A DNA stretch of 64,000 bases from an uncultured Gammaproteobacteria bacterium (GCA_913060695.1 CAJXUA010000007.1:1-64000); one strand, 5' to 3'. Counted from the stretch's first letter, positions 1 through 9,443 are shown. Made by a program: numbers and translations. Notes: generated by a model from the sequence alone, not told the origin.

Positions 1-10
1 ACTTCGCCAT

Positions 11-49
11 GAAAAAACCCCAAAAGTCGATGTCCAACTTTTGGGGTTC
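11..49 (-). terminator. Rho-independent terminator downstream of tRNA-Arg
   Basis: Minus strand reads AACCCCAAAAGTT-N-ACTTTTGGGGTTTTTTC: inverted repeat followed by a T-run, located 3' of the minus-strand tRNA. Confidence 0.8.
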
Positions 50-75
50 AGTTCACAAGAGTGGGCTTTTTAATT

Positions 76-152
76 TGGTGCACCCGGAGAGATTCGAACT
101 CCCGACCAAGTGGTTCGAAGCCACCTACTCTATCCAGCTGAGCTACGGATGC
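76..152 (-). tRNA. tRNA-Arg (anticodon TCG), CCA encoded
   Basis: Reverse complement GCATCCGTAGCTCAGCTGGATAGAGTAGGTGGCTTCGAACCACTTGGTCGGGAGTTCGAATCTCTCCGGGTGCACCA folds as a cloverleaf; anticodon loop CTTCGAA. Confidence 0.93.
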
Positions 153-164
153 GTGCGGGGCGTG

Positions 165-192
165 ATTATATAGAATACTCGACCAACGGTCA
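165..192 (-). promoter_or_regulatory. Promoter of tRNA-Arg with GC-rich discriminator
   Basis: Minus strand TGACCG-16 nt-TATAAT followed by CACGCCCCGCAC before the tRNA 5' end; spacing is conserved in the degenerate copy at 403..430. Confidence 0.6.
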
Positions 193-277
193 CTTCTTTA
201 TGTGTCTTTAGCTTTGCTGATGAGAAGGAAAACCGGGGTACATTGGGAACTGAACGCTATTCTGAGGCGGGGTAGTT

Positions 278-390
278 GATTCGGTTTTTGGCTAAGCCAA
301 AAACCTCACCCTACGGGCAGCACTACGGCTGTCCTGAGTGCTGCGCACTCAGTCGAAGCCACCTACTCTATCCAGCTGAGCTACGGATGC
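278..390 (-). repeat. Repeat unit copy 1: palindromic element (278..358) fused to a 5'-half tRNA-Arg copy (353..390)
   Basis: 353..390 repeats the 38 nt TCGAAGCCACCTACTCTATCCAGCTGAGCTACGGATGC of the tRNA 5' half. The adjoining element has IRs TTTTTGGCTAAGCCAAAAA and GAGTGCTGCGCACTC. Confidence 0.85.
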
Positions 391-402
391 ATACGGGGCG
401 TG

Positions 403-430
403 ATTATATAAAAGACTGCCTCTACGGTCA
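403..430 (-). promoter_or_regulatory. Duplicated tRNA-type promoter in front of the truncated tRNA copy 1
   Basis: TGACCG-16 nt-TATAAT with CACGCCCCG discriminator, same spacing as 165..192. Confidence 0.5.
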
Positions 431-598
431 CTCGTTTCTATGGCCTTTGGAGTAGTTTGGGGTGTTATCGATAAAGGTTCATTGGGAGCTGAACGCCAAT
501 CTGAGACGGGGAAGTTGATTCGGGTTTTGGCTGAGTTCTGGGAGGGAGTCGAAATGTGGTTGCAAGGAGCATAACGCCATCTTTGAACCGGGGGAGGT

Positions 599-710
599 GA
601 TTCGAATTTTGGCTTAGCCAAAATCCTCACCCTGCGGGCAGCCTGCGGCTGTCCTGAGTGCTGCGCACTCAGTCGAAGCGCACCTACTCTATCCAGCTGA
701 GCTACGGATA
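599..710 (-). repeat. Repeat unit copy 2: palindromic element (599..678) fused to a 5'-half tRNA-Arg copy (673..710)
   Basis: ATTTTGGCTTAGCCAAAAT and GAGTGCTGCGCACTC palindromes, followed by TCGAAGCGCACCTACTCTATCCAGCTGAGCTACGGATAC. Confidence 0.82.
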
Positions 711-804
711 CACAAGGCCCGTTATATTTGAATATGGAACCTCGCGCCTACTCGCGCTAATCTACCCGTCATTCTCCACACGCTGCTAATGCCAAAGGCC
801 ATCA

Positions 805-2010
805 ATGATCTTCGATACCGAGCGCCACCTTCCTATCGGTCAAACCACCTGGAGTGCAGATGCCGCCGAGCAGGCCTTGCGCGATGTACTGCACGGGGCT
901 ATTCGGGATTATTCCGAGGAAACATTTTGGCAGTCGGCTGAAGTCGCCAAAAAGGACTCTGAGGTCGCGAGTACGATTTACCTCGGCGGCATGGGTGTCC
1001 TCTGGGCATTGGACCATCTTCAGGACTATATCCAGGTCGATCTGCCATTTGAGAAAGAAGCGCTTGCTACACGGCTGCACGAGCGTTTCATCGACAAGGA
1101 TATACAGGCCTTCACTAAGTATAGTATCGATGGCAAAAGTTGTCCGTCCTACTTCCTGGGCGAGACGGGTATGTTGCTGGTGATGAGCAGGCTGCAGGCT
1201 AGCGCGGCAGCGGCGCACTGGAACACATTACTGCCAATGATTCGGCAGAATATGAAGAACCCCACCATGGAGGCGCTATGGGGCGGCACGGGGACTATCA
1301 TTCCTGCTGTCTTTAAACTGGAGCAGGAAAATTCTCAAGCTTGGCGCGAGGTTTTCGTTGAGCACTGCCAGTTCATGAAGGACACGGTATCGCGAGACAA
1401 CCCCTTCAACAGTCCCATCTGGACACAGGATCTCTATGGGCTAAAGCGCACACTCCTGGGGGCGGGCCATGGCTTCGTTGGCAATCTATTCCCCTTCATC
1501 AAGGGGCGTCAGTTTCTCCCTAAGAGTCTGGCGGATTGGGCGCTAAACGACGCGGTAGAAACTATTATCCGTTCAGCTGTCGTTGAAGGCGATTGCTGCA
1601 ATTGGCCAGCAGAGTTGGTGACGCTGCCGGATAAAAGCCCTAAGTTCTTGATGCAATGGTGTCATGGGGCGCCGGGGGTCATTACCTCCCTGAACGGAAT
1701 ACCGGTGGGCTACTCGCAGGAGTTTGATGCATTGTTGCTCAAGGCAGGCGAGGCAGTATGGCAGGCGGGCCCACTCACCAAGGGCGTGGGGATTTGTCAT
1801 GGTACTGATGGCAATGGTTATGCACTGCTAAAACTATACACTCGCACTGGCGACCCAAAATGGCTGGAGCGTGCTCGGGCATTCGCGATGTATGCGATAG
1901 GGCAAAATATCAATGGGCATTCACTGTGGGAGGGCGATCTTGGTCTTGCCTGCTACTTACACTCCTGTCTAGTGGCCGACGATCGCTTTCCTTTGTTGGA
2001 TGTTTGCTAA
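805..2010 (+). CDS. Lanthionine synthetase C-like (LanC/LANCL-like) protein
   Basis: Repeated GxxG motifs (LGETGML, WGGTGTI, GAGHGFVG, CHGAPG, EGDLGLA) and Zn-ligand motifs WCHGAPG and GICHGT. Confidence 0.85.
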   Translation: MIFDTERHLPIGQTTWSADAAEQALRDVLHGAIRDYSEETFWQSAEVAKKDSEVASTIYLGGMGVLWALDHLQDYIQVDLPFEKEALATRLHERFIDKDIQAFTKYSIDGKSCPSYFLGETGMLLVMSRLQASAAAAHWNTLLPMIRQNMKNPTMEALWGGTGTIIPAVFKLEQENSQAWREVFVEHCQFMKDTVSRDNPFNSPIWTQDLYGLKRTLLGAGHGFVGNLFPFIKGRQFLPKSLADWALNDAVETIIRSAVVEGDCCNWPAELVTLPDKSPKFLMQWCHGAPGVITSLNGIPVGYSQEFDALLLKAGEAVWQAGPLTKGVGICHGTDGNGYALLKLYTRTGDPKWLERARAFAMYAIGQNINGHSLWEGDLGLACYLHSCLVADDRFPLLDVC

Positions 2011-2163
2011 CATAGAATTGCCTTCAATTAGCCCTAGCCAAGCTCTAGCACTGCAAGTAGACTGCGTAGCCTAATTAAAAAAAGCAGGCTAGTGAGCTTG
2101 GCCCTGCGCCGCGTACCCCTTCTAGCAAAAACTCCTACAACACCCTAACGGAACATCAATATT

Positions 2164-4023
2164 GTGATTATTCGTCGAATTCCTGTCGCCAAAATTTTAG
2201 TCATCTCCACCGCCATTGCAGGCAGTGGCACAGCCTATGCGGCCGATGCCAGCAGCGCTGCACTGTCCGAGATCATCGTTAACCCTACCCGCGTTGCGAA
2301 TACAGAGCCTGCTGGCACCTTCGCCTCGGCCATCACCGTGCTGCGTTTCGATCCGCAGACAGAGATCCAGTCCCGCGGCATGCCAGAGGGCCAAGGTGAT
2401 GTCACCGTGCGTGGTGGTCTGTTCGAGAACACCGGCTTTAAACTCGGTGCGGCCACGATTGTGGACCCACAGACTGGGCACTATGTAGCGGAGCTCCCTA
2501 TAGACCCAGCGCTGCTTAGCGCCCCCCTAATCCTCACAGGTGTAGACAACGCGTTGGCAGGCTTTAACTCCAATGTCGCCACTATCGTCTACGGGATTCC
2601 AGCGCTGCGTCAGAGTGCTGAGGTCAATCTGGGCGTAGGCACTGATTCTCTACTGTTCTCCTCCGCGCGCTACGCCGACGTCACCCGCTATAACGACGCA
2701 CAGTATGGCCTACAAGTCTCTGGCGCGGTCTCCGAGGGCGAAGGCACGGTGAGCAACGGCGACCACGAGTTCGCGCGCTTCAATCTGCAGGCTCAGCGCA
2801 TTGCGGGCAACACGCAAACTGACTTGATCATTGCTTACCAAGACAAGTTCTTCGCGTGGCCTGGCGCCTATACGGGCTTTGCATCTCTGCCAGAAACCGA
2901 CGACACACAGACTACGCTAGTACTCGCTAACCATCGCACAACGCTAGAGCGTGGTTGGCTGCAGATGTCTGGTTTCTACCGGTCCTTAGATGATAATTAC
3001 GATTTCGATCGTCGCAACAAAGAATCAGGGGGAGCTGGCGCCTTCGAACACAGGACGCGCAATTACGGCGCAGCCTTCGAGGGTAATGTCGATTTTGCCA
3101 ATCTCAACTGGGAGTTTAATGGGCAGGTCTCTAGAGACTCTTTAGTGAGTTCAACGGACTTGAATACTGCACTATTGGATGGGCGCTACTACGGCAGCTT
3201 TCGCCTAGCCCCGTCCTATGATTTCGCAGTCCCTTACGATCAAACAGTGACAGTGCGTTTCGGTGCGGTAGTAGACACCTCTAGCCAAGACAGCAATGCG
3301 GTGTCGCCAGTTTTCGACATCACTTTGAAGACCCCAACTAGGTCTGGCCAGCGCACCCTCAAAGCGGAGTTCGCGGGCACCAGCCAAGTGCCGGGTTATA
3401 CCGCGCTCAACTCTAAGCCCAATGGCTTGTTCGGTGGCAATGCCAATCTCAGCCGAGAGAAAGCGCGACAGTTCATCGTGACTTTGGCCCAAGAGGGCCG
3501 GGACTGGTTCGCATCTGCAGCTGCGTTTCACCGCGAGGACGAGAATCTCGTAGACTGGACCTATGCCAGCGGCTCACCCTCTGCGCGTCAGGCCAACCCC
3601 GTGTATATGGAGGTCAATGGCCTAGAGTTATTGCTGCGCAAGCAATGGCAGCGCTTGGATCTCAGCCTAGGCTATACCTACCTCGACAAGAAATCGGACT
3701 ATGGCACTGCCACAGTCGATGGCAGCTTCTATGCGCTTAACTACGCCCGCGACAGAGCCACGGTTTCTGTGAGTTATCAGTTGAATGAGACCTATGCACT
3801 GCGTCTCGATAGTGAGTACCGCAATCAGCTCGCTAACCCACTGCGGACTAGCGACAATAACGCGCTACTAAGTGCGGCATCGCTGGACTGGACGTCACCG
3901 CAGTTCGACGAGATCACCGCGCAGCTGCGCATTGATAATCTGACGGACGATGACTACCAGCCCTTCCCCGGCACACCCGCTGTAGGTCGCCAAATTAGCC
4001 TGAACGTGCGCTACAACTTCTAA
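2164..4023 (+). CDS. TonB-dependent receptor
   Basis: Signal peptide; plug-like region (GDVTVRGGLFENTGFKLG); C-terminal beta-barrel ending in NVRYNF; GTG start. Confidence 0.82.
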   Translation: MIIRRIPVAKILVISTAIAGSGTAYAADASSAALSEIIVNPTRVANTEPAGTFASAITVLRFDPQTEIQSRGMPEGQGDVTVRGGLFENTGFKLGAATIVDPQTGHYVAELPIDPALLSAPLILTGVDNALAGFNSNVATIVYGIPALRQSAEVNLGVGTDSLLFSSARYADVTRYNDAQYGLQVSGAVSEGEGTVSNGDHEFARFNLQAQRIAGNTQTDLIIAYQDKFFAWPGAYTGFASLPETDDTQTTLVLANHRTTLERGWLQMSGFYRSLDDNYDFDRRNKESGGAGAFEHRTRNYGAAFEGNVDFANLNWEFNGQVSRDSLVSSTDLNTALLDGRYYGSFRLAPSYDFAVPYDQTVTVRFGAVVDTSSQDSNAVSPVFDITLKTPTRSGQRTLKAEFAGTSQVPGYTALNSKPNGLFGGNANLSREKARQFIVTLAQEGRDWFASAAAFHREDENLVDWTYASGSPSARQANPVYMEVNGLELLLRKQWQRLDLSLGYTYLDKKSDYGTATVDGSFYALNYARDRATVSVSYQLNETYALRLDSEYRNQLANPLRTSDNNALLSAASLDWTSPQFDEITAQLRIDNLTDDDYQPFPGTPAVGRQISLNVRYNF

Positions 4024-4025
4024 GC

Positions 4026-5600
4026 TTAATCGACGCTGGCGCCGGTTACCTGCACACTAACTTGCCCCGCAGTTGGGGCAGTGCCTGCGGGATAGTTCAG
4101 TCCAGAGTCGATGTCGCCGGTTTGCCCTGGATTTAGCAATGGCAAGACGGCGGCTCGGCTCACGCCCTGACCATTGATCAATGCACGAAACTCCACGCGT
4201 ACATTGCGCACAGGTATAGCCGTAACATTCTGCGCACGGGCCACTAGTCGGCCCTGCGCTGTCACGAAGGCTTGCACATTGATGTACTGACCGGGGTTGT
4301 CGGCGATATCTAGCTGCATGAACGCCGCGCGTGACCGTGCGCCAATAGAGCCTTGAGCCTCTGCGGCAATCTGGTAATACTGCTTAGCCACGGCCCTGTC
4401 ATTGCTCTGCAGTGACAGGTCGCCCAGCTCTGTCATCGCGAGTGCGGTTGGCAATAACTTGATGCTTGCCTGAAGGTCCCGCGTGGCACGCTCATTCTGA
4501 CCTTGGCGAGAATAGGCGACACCGCGGCCTAAGTAATAGTCGAAATAGTCAGGGTCTTTGGCGATGGCGCGGCCGTATTGGCTTACGGCCGCCTCATAGC
4601 GCCGCTGATATACAAGAATGTCCGCCTGCAGACCGAGAAAACGCGCCTCGTCGGGCACCATGCTCAAGGCCGTATCGAGTTTGCGCGAGGCCTCCTCTAG
4701 TCGGTCCTTCGCGATTAAGGCCTCGGCCTCGTCGAATGCATCATAGGCAGGCTTGGTATCACGCAGGAATTGTGTGGCCTGCTGATAGCGTTCGCGGCCC
4801 AACTCGCCACCGCTTATGCCCTCTGCGCGTAGCTCCGCCACCAAAGCACGGTTGTTACGTACGCGCTCTTGTGAGGGAGGGTGACTAGCGAACAAGCCGT
4901 CCAACCAGTTGGCATTACCCCGCCCCTCAGAAAGACGCACAAAGGTCTCTTGCAGGCTAATCGCCGCGGCTGGGTCATAGCCCGCTTTGGCCATATAACG
5001 AATGCCATAGGCATCGGACTCGCGCTCTGCGTCGCGGCCATAGCGCGTGGTAAGCAATTGCGCGCCAAGCTGCGCACCCCCTACCGCATAATCGGCATAC
5101 TCTGTACCCTGCGCGGCGATTGCGCCCACCACCATCGCGCCTTGTAATAGCATGCCTCGCTCCATGGCTTGGGCACCATGGCGAGCGGCAGCATGCACAA
5201 TCTCGTGACCAAGTACTGCCGCCAATTCCGCCTCGCTATTAAGCTCTACCAGCAATCCGCGGTTCACGGCGATCTTGCCGCCAGGCAGCGCCCAAGCATT
5301 GGGGACGCCATTATTGAGCACTACGAACTCATAGGGTAGTTGGCGGTCACTTACCGCGGCTAGTCTATTACCTACTTGTTGTACGTAGTCGGTCAACTCT
5401 TGGTCTACTGCAAACTGACCACCCTGCCCTTGCTGGGAGGGGACGTATTGCTGCTGACCGATGGTGAGCTCGCGCTGTTCTGAGATGAAGCTCAACTCCC
5501 GCTCGCCAGTCACTGGGTTCACGGCGCAGCCGCTGACGGCGACCAGAGACGCAAGGACAGTAGCAGAAGTGAAATGTTTAACAATGCGTTGAGAAATCAT
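4026..5600 (-). CDS. M48 family metalloprotease lipoprotein with TPR-like repeats (BepA-like)
   Basis: Lipobox VSGC, HEIVHAAARHG zinc motif, TPR-like region; start chosen at MISQRI with upstream AGAGAG. Confidence 0.88.
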   Translation of the reverse strand: MISQRIVKHFTSATVLASLVAVSGCAVNPVTGERELSFISEQRELTIGQQQYVPSQQGQGGQFAVDQELTDYVQQVGNRLAAVSDRQLPYEFVVLNNGVPNAWALPGGKIAVNRGLLVELNSEAELAAVLGHEIVHAAARHGAQAMERGMLLQGAMVVGAIAAQGTEYADYAVGGAQLGAQLLTTRYGRDAERESDAYGIRYMAKAGYDPAAAISLQETFVRLSEGRGNANWLDGLFASHPPSQERVRNNRALVAELRAEGISGGELGRERYQQATQFLRDTKPAYDAFDEAEALIAKDRLEEASRKLDTALSMVPDEARFLGLQADILVYQRRYEAAVSQYGRAIAKDPDYFDYYLGRGVAYSRQGQNERATRDLQASIKLLPTALAMTELGDLSLQSNDRAVAKQYYQIAAEAQGSIGARSRAAFMQLDIADNPGQYINVQAFVTAQGRLVARAQNVTAIPVRNVRVEFRALINGQGVSRAAVLPLLNPGQTGDIDSGLNYPAGTAPTAGQVSVQVTGASVD

Positions 5601-5739
5601 AGAGCTCTCTTTGTTAGAAAACATGAACAGTTAGGAAACATGAACAAAAGTTTAGAACTTCGAAGCCTACTTTGCCTAGTCGGTAAAATCGCTGATTTGG
5701 GCTATGCTTGTGACAGGATTAACAAAAGGGACTAGAACA

Positions 5740-6318
5740 ATGACTACACGATGCGCCTGGGCAGGCTCAGATCCGCTCTACGTTGCCTATCATGACACCG
5801 AATGGGGTGTTCCACTGCACAATGATCAGGCTTTATTCGAATTTCTCACACTAGAGTGTCAGCAGGCGGGTCTTAGCTGGATCACAGTTCTGCGCAAGCG
5901 CGAGAATTACCGCAAAGCCTTTCACAAGTTCGACCCGAAGAAAGTCGCAAAGATGAGCGATGAAGACATAGAACAGCGCCTGCTAGACACGGGGCTAATT
6001 CGCAATCGCCTCAAACTCTACTCCATTCGCAGCAACGCCATCGCCTTCTTGGCAATTCAGAAGGAGTTCGGCAGCTTCGACAGCTACATCTGGTCCTTCG
6101 TAGGCGCTAAGGTACTCGACGGTAAACGGCAAGCTATGGCAGATGTGCCGGCCACCTCAGACATTAGCGATACACTCTCCAAAGACCTCAAGAAGCGTGG
6201 CTTCAAGTTCGTGGGTTCCACCATCGTGTACGCCCACATGCAGGCCACTGGCATGGTCAACGATCATGTACACAGCTGCTTCCGCTACAAAGAGGTAAAA
6301 AAGCTAGCTAAAGCCTGA
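5740..6318 (+). CDS. tag: DNA-3-methyladenine glycosylase I
   Basis: RCAWAGSDPLYVAYHDTEWGVPLHND ... FEFLTLECQQAGLSWITVLRKRE and C-terminal NDHVHSCFRY are Tag hallmarks. Confidence 0.93.
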   Translation: MTTRCAWAGSDPLYVAYHDTEWGVPLHNDQALFEFLTLECQQAGLSWITVLRKRENYRKAFHKFDPKKVAKMSDEDIEQRLLDTGLIRNRLKLYSIRSNAIAFLAIQKEFGSFDSYIWSFVGAKVLDGKRQAMADVPATSDISDTLSKDLKKRGFKFVGSTIVYAHMQATGMVNDHVHSCFRYKEVKKLAKA

Positions 6319-6325
6319 GCGCTTG

Positions 6326-6889
6326 CTAGCGAGGCCGGTCCAGCTGACCAACATCCAATAGCGGCGAGGCATCGATATTGCCGGCGTTCATCATCTCTGC
6401 AACGCGCTGCAACGACGCTTGAATCATGCTGCGCTCCCAGTCTTTGAGGGCGCTGAACTGACGGATAAACGTTTCCTGCAACGGCTCCGGCGCCATTTTA
6501 AGCACCTCGCGACCAGCCTCTGTGATGCGTACCTGCACCTTGCGTTTGTCTTGCGTAGAACGCTCGCGCTGCACAAAACCGGTTGCCTCCAAGCGATCAA
6601 GTATCGATGTCAGAGTCGCCTGGCTTAGGCTAATGGTGCTCGCCAACTCGCTGATCGTCGACAGCGCATGGTCTCGCACTACCTTCAACAGAATAAGCTG
6701 CGAAGAAGTTAGGCCTGCCAATTTCGTTACATGACGCGAATGCAGATCAGTGGCACGAATCACCTGACGAATGGACTTCAGAACCTTCTCTATCTCCCCA
6801 TTGTTACCATTTGTTACAGCTCCCCCAAAACCCGCCTCAAGTCCCGCACCGCCTTGCTCTACTGCACTTCCAACCTCAATTTTAGACAT
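6326..6889 (-). CDS. ectR: MarR family regulator, divergent to ectABC (EctR-like)
   Basis: MarR wHTH (SQLILLKVVRDHALSTISELASTISLSQATLTSILDRLEATGFVQRERSTQDKRKVQVRIT) next to ectA. Confidence 0.82.
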   Translation of the reverse strand: MSKIEVGSAVEQGGAGLEAGFGGAVTNGNNGEIEKVLKSIRQVIRATDLHSRHVTKLAGLTSSQLILLKVVRDHALSTISELASTISLSQATLTSILDRLEATGFVQRERSTQDKRKVQVRITEAGREVLKMAPEPLQETFIRQFSALKDWERSMIQASLQRVAEMMNAGNIDASPLLDVGQLDRPR

Positions 6890-6975
6890 GCTACCTGGCC
6901 TCTCACCCTTATTAATATTTAGACATCGAAGTATTTTTTATGCTAGTATCCGCTCCCATATTCGAGGCGTATCAC

Positions 6976-7007
6976 CTTAATATTCCTAATTTTTTGTAAT
7001 ATTTAAG
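6976..7007. promoter_or_regulatory. Imperfect AT-rich inverted repeat between ectR and ectA, candidate regulator operator
   Basis: CTTAATATT-N-AATATTTAAG in the divergent intergenic region. Confidence 0.35.
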
Positions 7008-7073
7008 TAATACGGCAGTTCAAATTAATCCCCCCAAGGAGATGGCGAGATAATTAGACAGCCAAATATAATT

Positions 7074-7715
7074 ATGAGCACTTTTCAAGAGAGCAATGCA
7101 TCTCAAGAAAGACCCCGCAAGAAACTGACAATACGTAATCCCAAACCCACTGATGCTATTTCAGTGCACAATTTAATCCGTGCTAGCGCGTTTGTGGATG
7201 ATAACTCTCCCTATCTTTATTTACTGGTGTGCTCGCATTTTGCGCAGACCAGTGTTGTTGCCGAACGCAACGGTGAAACCGTGGGCGTAATTACAGGCTA
7301 CATACCCCCTGCGCAACCGGACACCTTGTTTGTCTGGCAGGTTGCTGTAGACCCGATGATGCGTCGTCGGGGTCTCGCCCGTGCCATGCTCAAGTCCATG
7401 CTGTTAGGTGAAGCTTGTAAAGATGTCGATTACATCGATACCACCGTCACCGCTGACAACGGCGCCTCGCGCAAGCTGTTCACCAGCTTTGCCGCCAAGC
7501 TCGACTGCCCGCTCAAGGAATCTGTGTTGTTCGATCGTCGTGAACACTTCCTCAACCTACACGATTCCGAGCACCTGCTACGTTTAGGACCGTTTTCAAC
7601 GACGGAACTTCGCAAAGAAAAAGATGAAAAATTAGACACCTCGCTGCAGCCGGATGCCCCTCAAATAAAGGTCGCCGCGCAGAATGAATCCCACAAGATA
7701 CAGGAGACTTCATAA
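7074..7715 (+). CDS. ectA: L-2,4-diaminobutyrate acetyltransferase
   Basis: GNAT fold; IRNPKPTDAISVHNLIRASAFVDDNSPYLYLLVCSHFAQTSVVAE; directly precedes ectB. Confidence 0.95.
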   Translation: MSTFQESNASQERPRKKLTIRNPKPTDAISVHNLIRASAFVDDNSPYLYLLVCSHFAQTSVVAERNGETVGVITGYIPPAQPDTLFVWQVAVDPMMRRRGLARAMLKSMLLGEACKDVDYIDTTVTADNGASRKLFTSFAAKLDCPLKESVLFDRREHFLNLHDSEHLLRLGPFSTTELRKEKDEKLDTSLQPDAPQIKVAAQNESHKIQETS

Positions 7716-8989
7716 TGAGCACCATATTTGATGACATTGAGTCAGAAGTACAGAGTTACGCACGTGCATTTCCAATTGTATTTAATCGCGCTAAAGGCAG
7801 CTGGTTGTATGACGAGCAAGGCAAAGACTACCTAGACTTTCTAGCAGGTGCCGGCACGCTCAATTACGGCCACAACAACGAGCATCTTAAGGCAGCCTTG
7901 CTCGAGTATATTCAGGAAGATGGTATTACCCACGGACTGGATCTACACACCACTGCGAAGCAGAAATTTCTGCATGCATTTAACGACAAGGTGCTGAAGC
8001 CGCGCAACCTCAATTACATGGTCCAGTTTACTGGCCCTACCGGCACTAATGCCGTTGAGGCAGCTTTGAAAATCGCACGTAACGTGAAGGGACGCTCTAA
8101 CATCATCGCCTTTACTAACGGCTTCCACGGTGTATCTCTTGGCGCGATGGCGGCGACGGGCAATTCCCATCACCGTGACGCGGCAGGCATTGCCCTGACT
8201 GGCGTTACTCATGTGCCCTTTGACGGCTATATGAATCAAGACATCGACTCCATTGTTCTATTGAAAGCGATGATCGAAGATACTTCCAGCGGCCTAGATA
8301 AACCTGCCGGCGTTATCGTAGAGACCATTCAGGGCGAAGGCGGCTTGAATGTCGCGCGTAAGGAATGGCTGCAGGAGCTCGAGAAGCTGTGTCGCAAGCA
8401 CGACATGCTATTGATCGTCGACGACATTCAAGCCGGCTGTGGCCGCTCAGGTCGTTTCTTCAGCTTCGAAGAGTCCGGCATCAAGCCCGACATCGTAACG
8501 CTCTCAAAGTCACTCAGTGGTTACGGCCTGCCTTTCGCGGTCACACTGATCAAGCCTGAGTACGATACGTGGAAGCCGGGCGAGCACAATGGCACATTCC
8601 GTGGCAACAACCACGCGTTCATCACTGCAGCGAAGGCGCTCGAGCACTATTGGTCTGACGATAAGTTTCAGAATGAAGTGCAGATGAAGATCCGCCAGCT
8701 ATCCACACGCCTGCAACGCATCGCGAAGAACTATGACGCCAAGCTTATGACAGCGAAAGGCCGAGGCTTTATGCAGGGCATCGAGTTCAAGAGCGGCGAG
8801 CTGGCTAACCGTATCTGTCGCGAGGCATTCACACGCGGTCTAATCATCGAGACTAGTGGTTCCGAGGGGCAAGTGGTGAAGTGCCTGTGTCCGCTGACCA
8901 TTACTCCAGAGGAGCTGGACCAAGGCCTGACCATTCTCGAGCAATCGATCGCCGCCGTGCTCTTGGTTGAACTGAGTGTCGCGTCTTAA
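7715..8989 (+). CDS. ectB: Diaminobutyrate--2-oxoglutarate aminotransferase
   Basis: Class III aminotransferase, VDDIQAGCGRSGRFFSFE, SKSLSGYGLPFA; between ectA and ectC. Confidence 0.96.
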   Translation: MSTIFDDIESEVQSYARAFPIVFNRAKGSWLYDEQGKDYLDFLAGAGTLNYGHNNEHLKAALLEYIQEDGITHGLDLHTTAKQKFLHAFNDKVLKPRNLNYMVQFTGPTGTNAVEAALKIARNVKGRSNIIAFTNGFHGVSLGAMAATGNSHHRDAAGIALTGVTHVPFDGYMNQDIDSIVLLKAMIEDTSSGLDKPAGVIVETIQGEGGLNVARKEWLQELEKLCRKHDMLLIVDDIQAGCGRSGRFFSFEESGIKPDIVTLSKSLSGYGLPFAVTLIKPEYDTWKPGEHNGTFRGNNHAFITAAKALEHYWSDDKFQNEVQMKIRQLSTRLQRIAKNYDAKLMTAKGRGFMQGIEFKSGELANRICREAFTRGLIIETSGSEGQVVKCLCPLTITPEELDQGLTILEQSIAAVLLVELSVAS

Positions 8990-9013
8990 ACCCGCTATTT
9001 AAAGGATGGATTC

Positions 9014-9400
9014 ATGATTGTTAGAACTTTGCAGGAATGCGAAAACTCCGAGCGCCGTGTGCGCTCGGAGACTTGGCAGAGCGTGCGCATGTTGTTGGCG
9101 AACGACAAGATGGGTTTCTCGTTTCACATCACGACGATCTACGCGGGCACCGAAACACCGATGCATTATCAGCAGCATCTGGAGTCGGTCTACTGCATGT
9201 CGGGCAAGGGCAGATTGGTTAACCGAGACGATGGCAAAGAGTTCGAGATCGTCCCCGGCACGCTCTACATCCTCGACAAGCACGATCGTCACACGCTATT
9301 CGCCGAAGAAGAGCTAAGTTTGGCCTGTGTCTTTAATCCGCCAATTACAGGCAAAGAAGTACACAACTCCGAAGGTTCATATCCACTCGTCTCGGAATAG
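9014..9400 (+). CDS. ectC: L-ectoine synthase
   Basis: MIVRTLQE..., cupin fold, HYQQHLESVYCMSGKG. Confidence 0.96.
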   Translation: MIVRTLQECENSERRVRSETWQSVRMLLANDKMGFSFHITTIYAGTETPMHYQQHLESVYCMSGKGRLVNRDDGKEFEIVPGTLYILDKHDRHTLFAEEELSLACVFNPPITGKEVHNSEGSYPLVSE

Positions 9401-9443
9401 ATCCTTTCGAGCGCGAACTCACAGGTCCACCTAAGGAGATCGC

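Noticed and set aside
349-630. 93-aa minus-strand ORF ending ...ASVAQLDRVGGFD
   Set aside because: The C-terminus is the well-known spurious translation of a tRNA 5' half (SVAQLDR); it overlaps the duplicated tRNA fragment and is not a gene.
278-710. Integrated element bounded by tRNA attachment sites
   Set aside because: The duplicated part is the tRNA 5' half with its promoter, not the 3' half; no integrase or cargo lies between copies.
802-1218. 138-aa minus-strand ORF opposite the LanC-like gene
   Set aside because: Antisense shadow of a strongly supported coding region with no recognisable motif.
4466-4888. 140-aa plus-strand ORF inside the M48 protease gene
   Set aside because: Arg/Pro/His-rich antisense shadow ORF typical of GC-rich codon bias.
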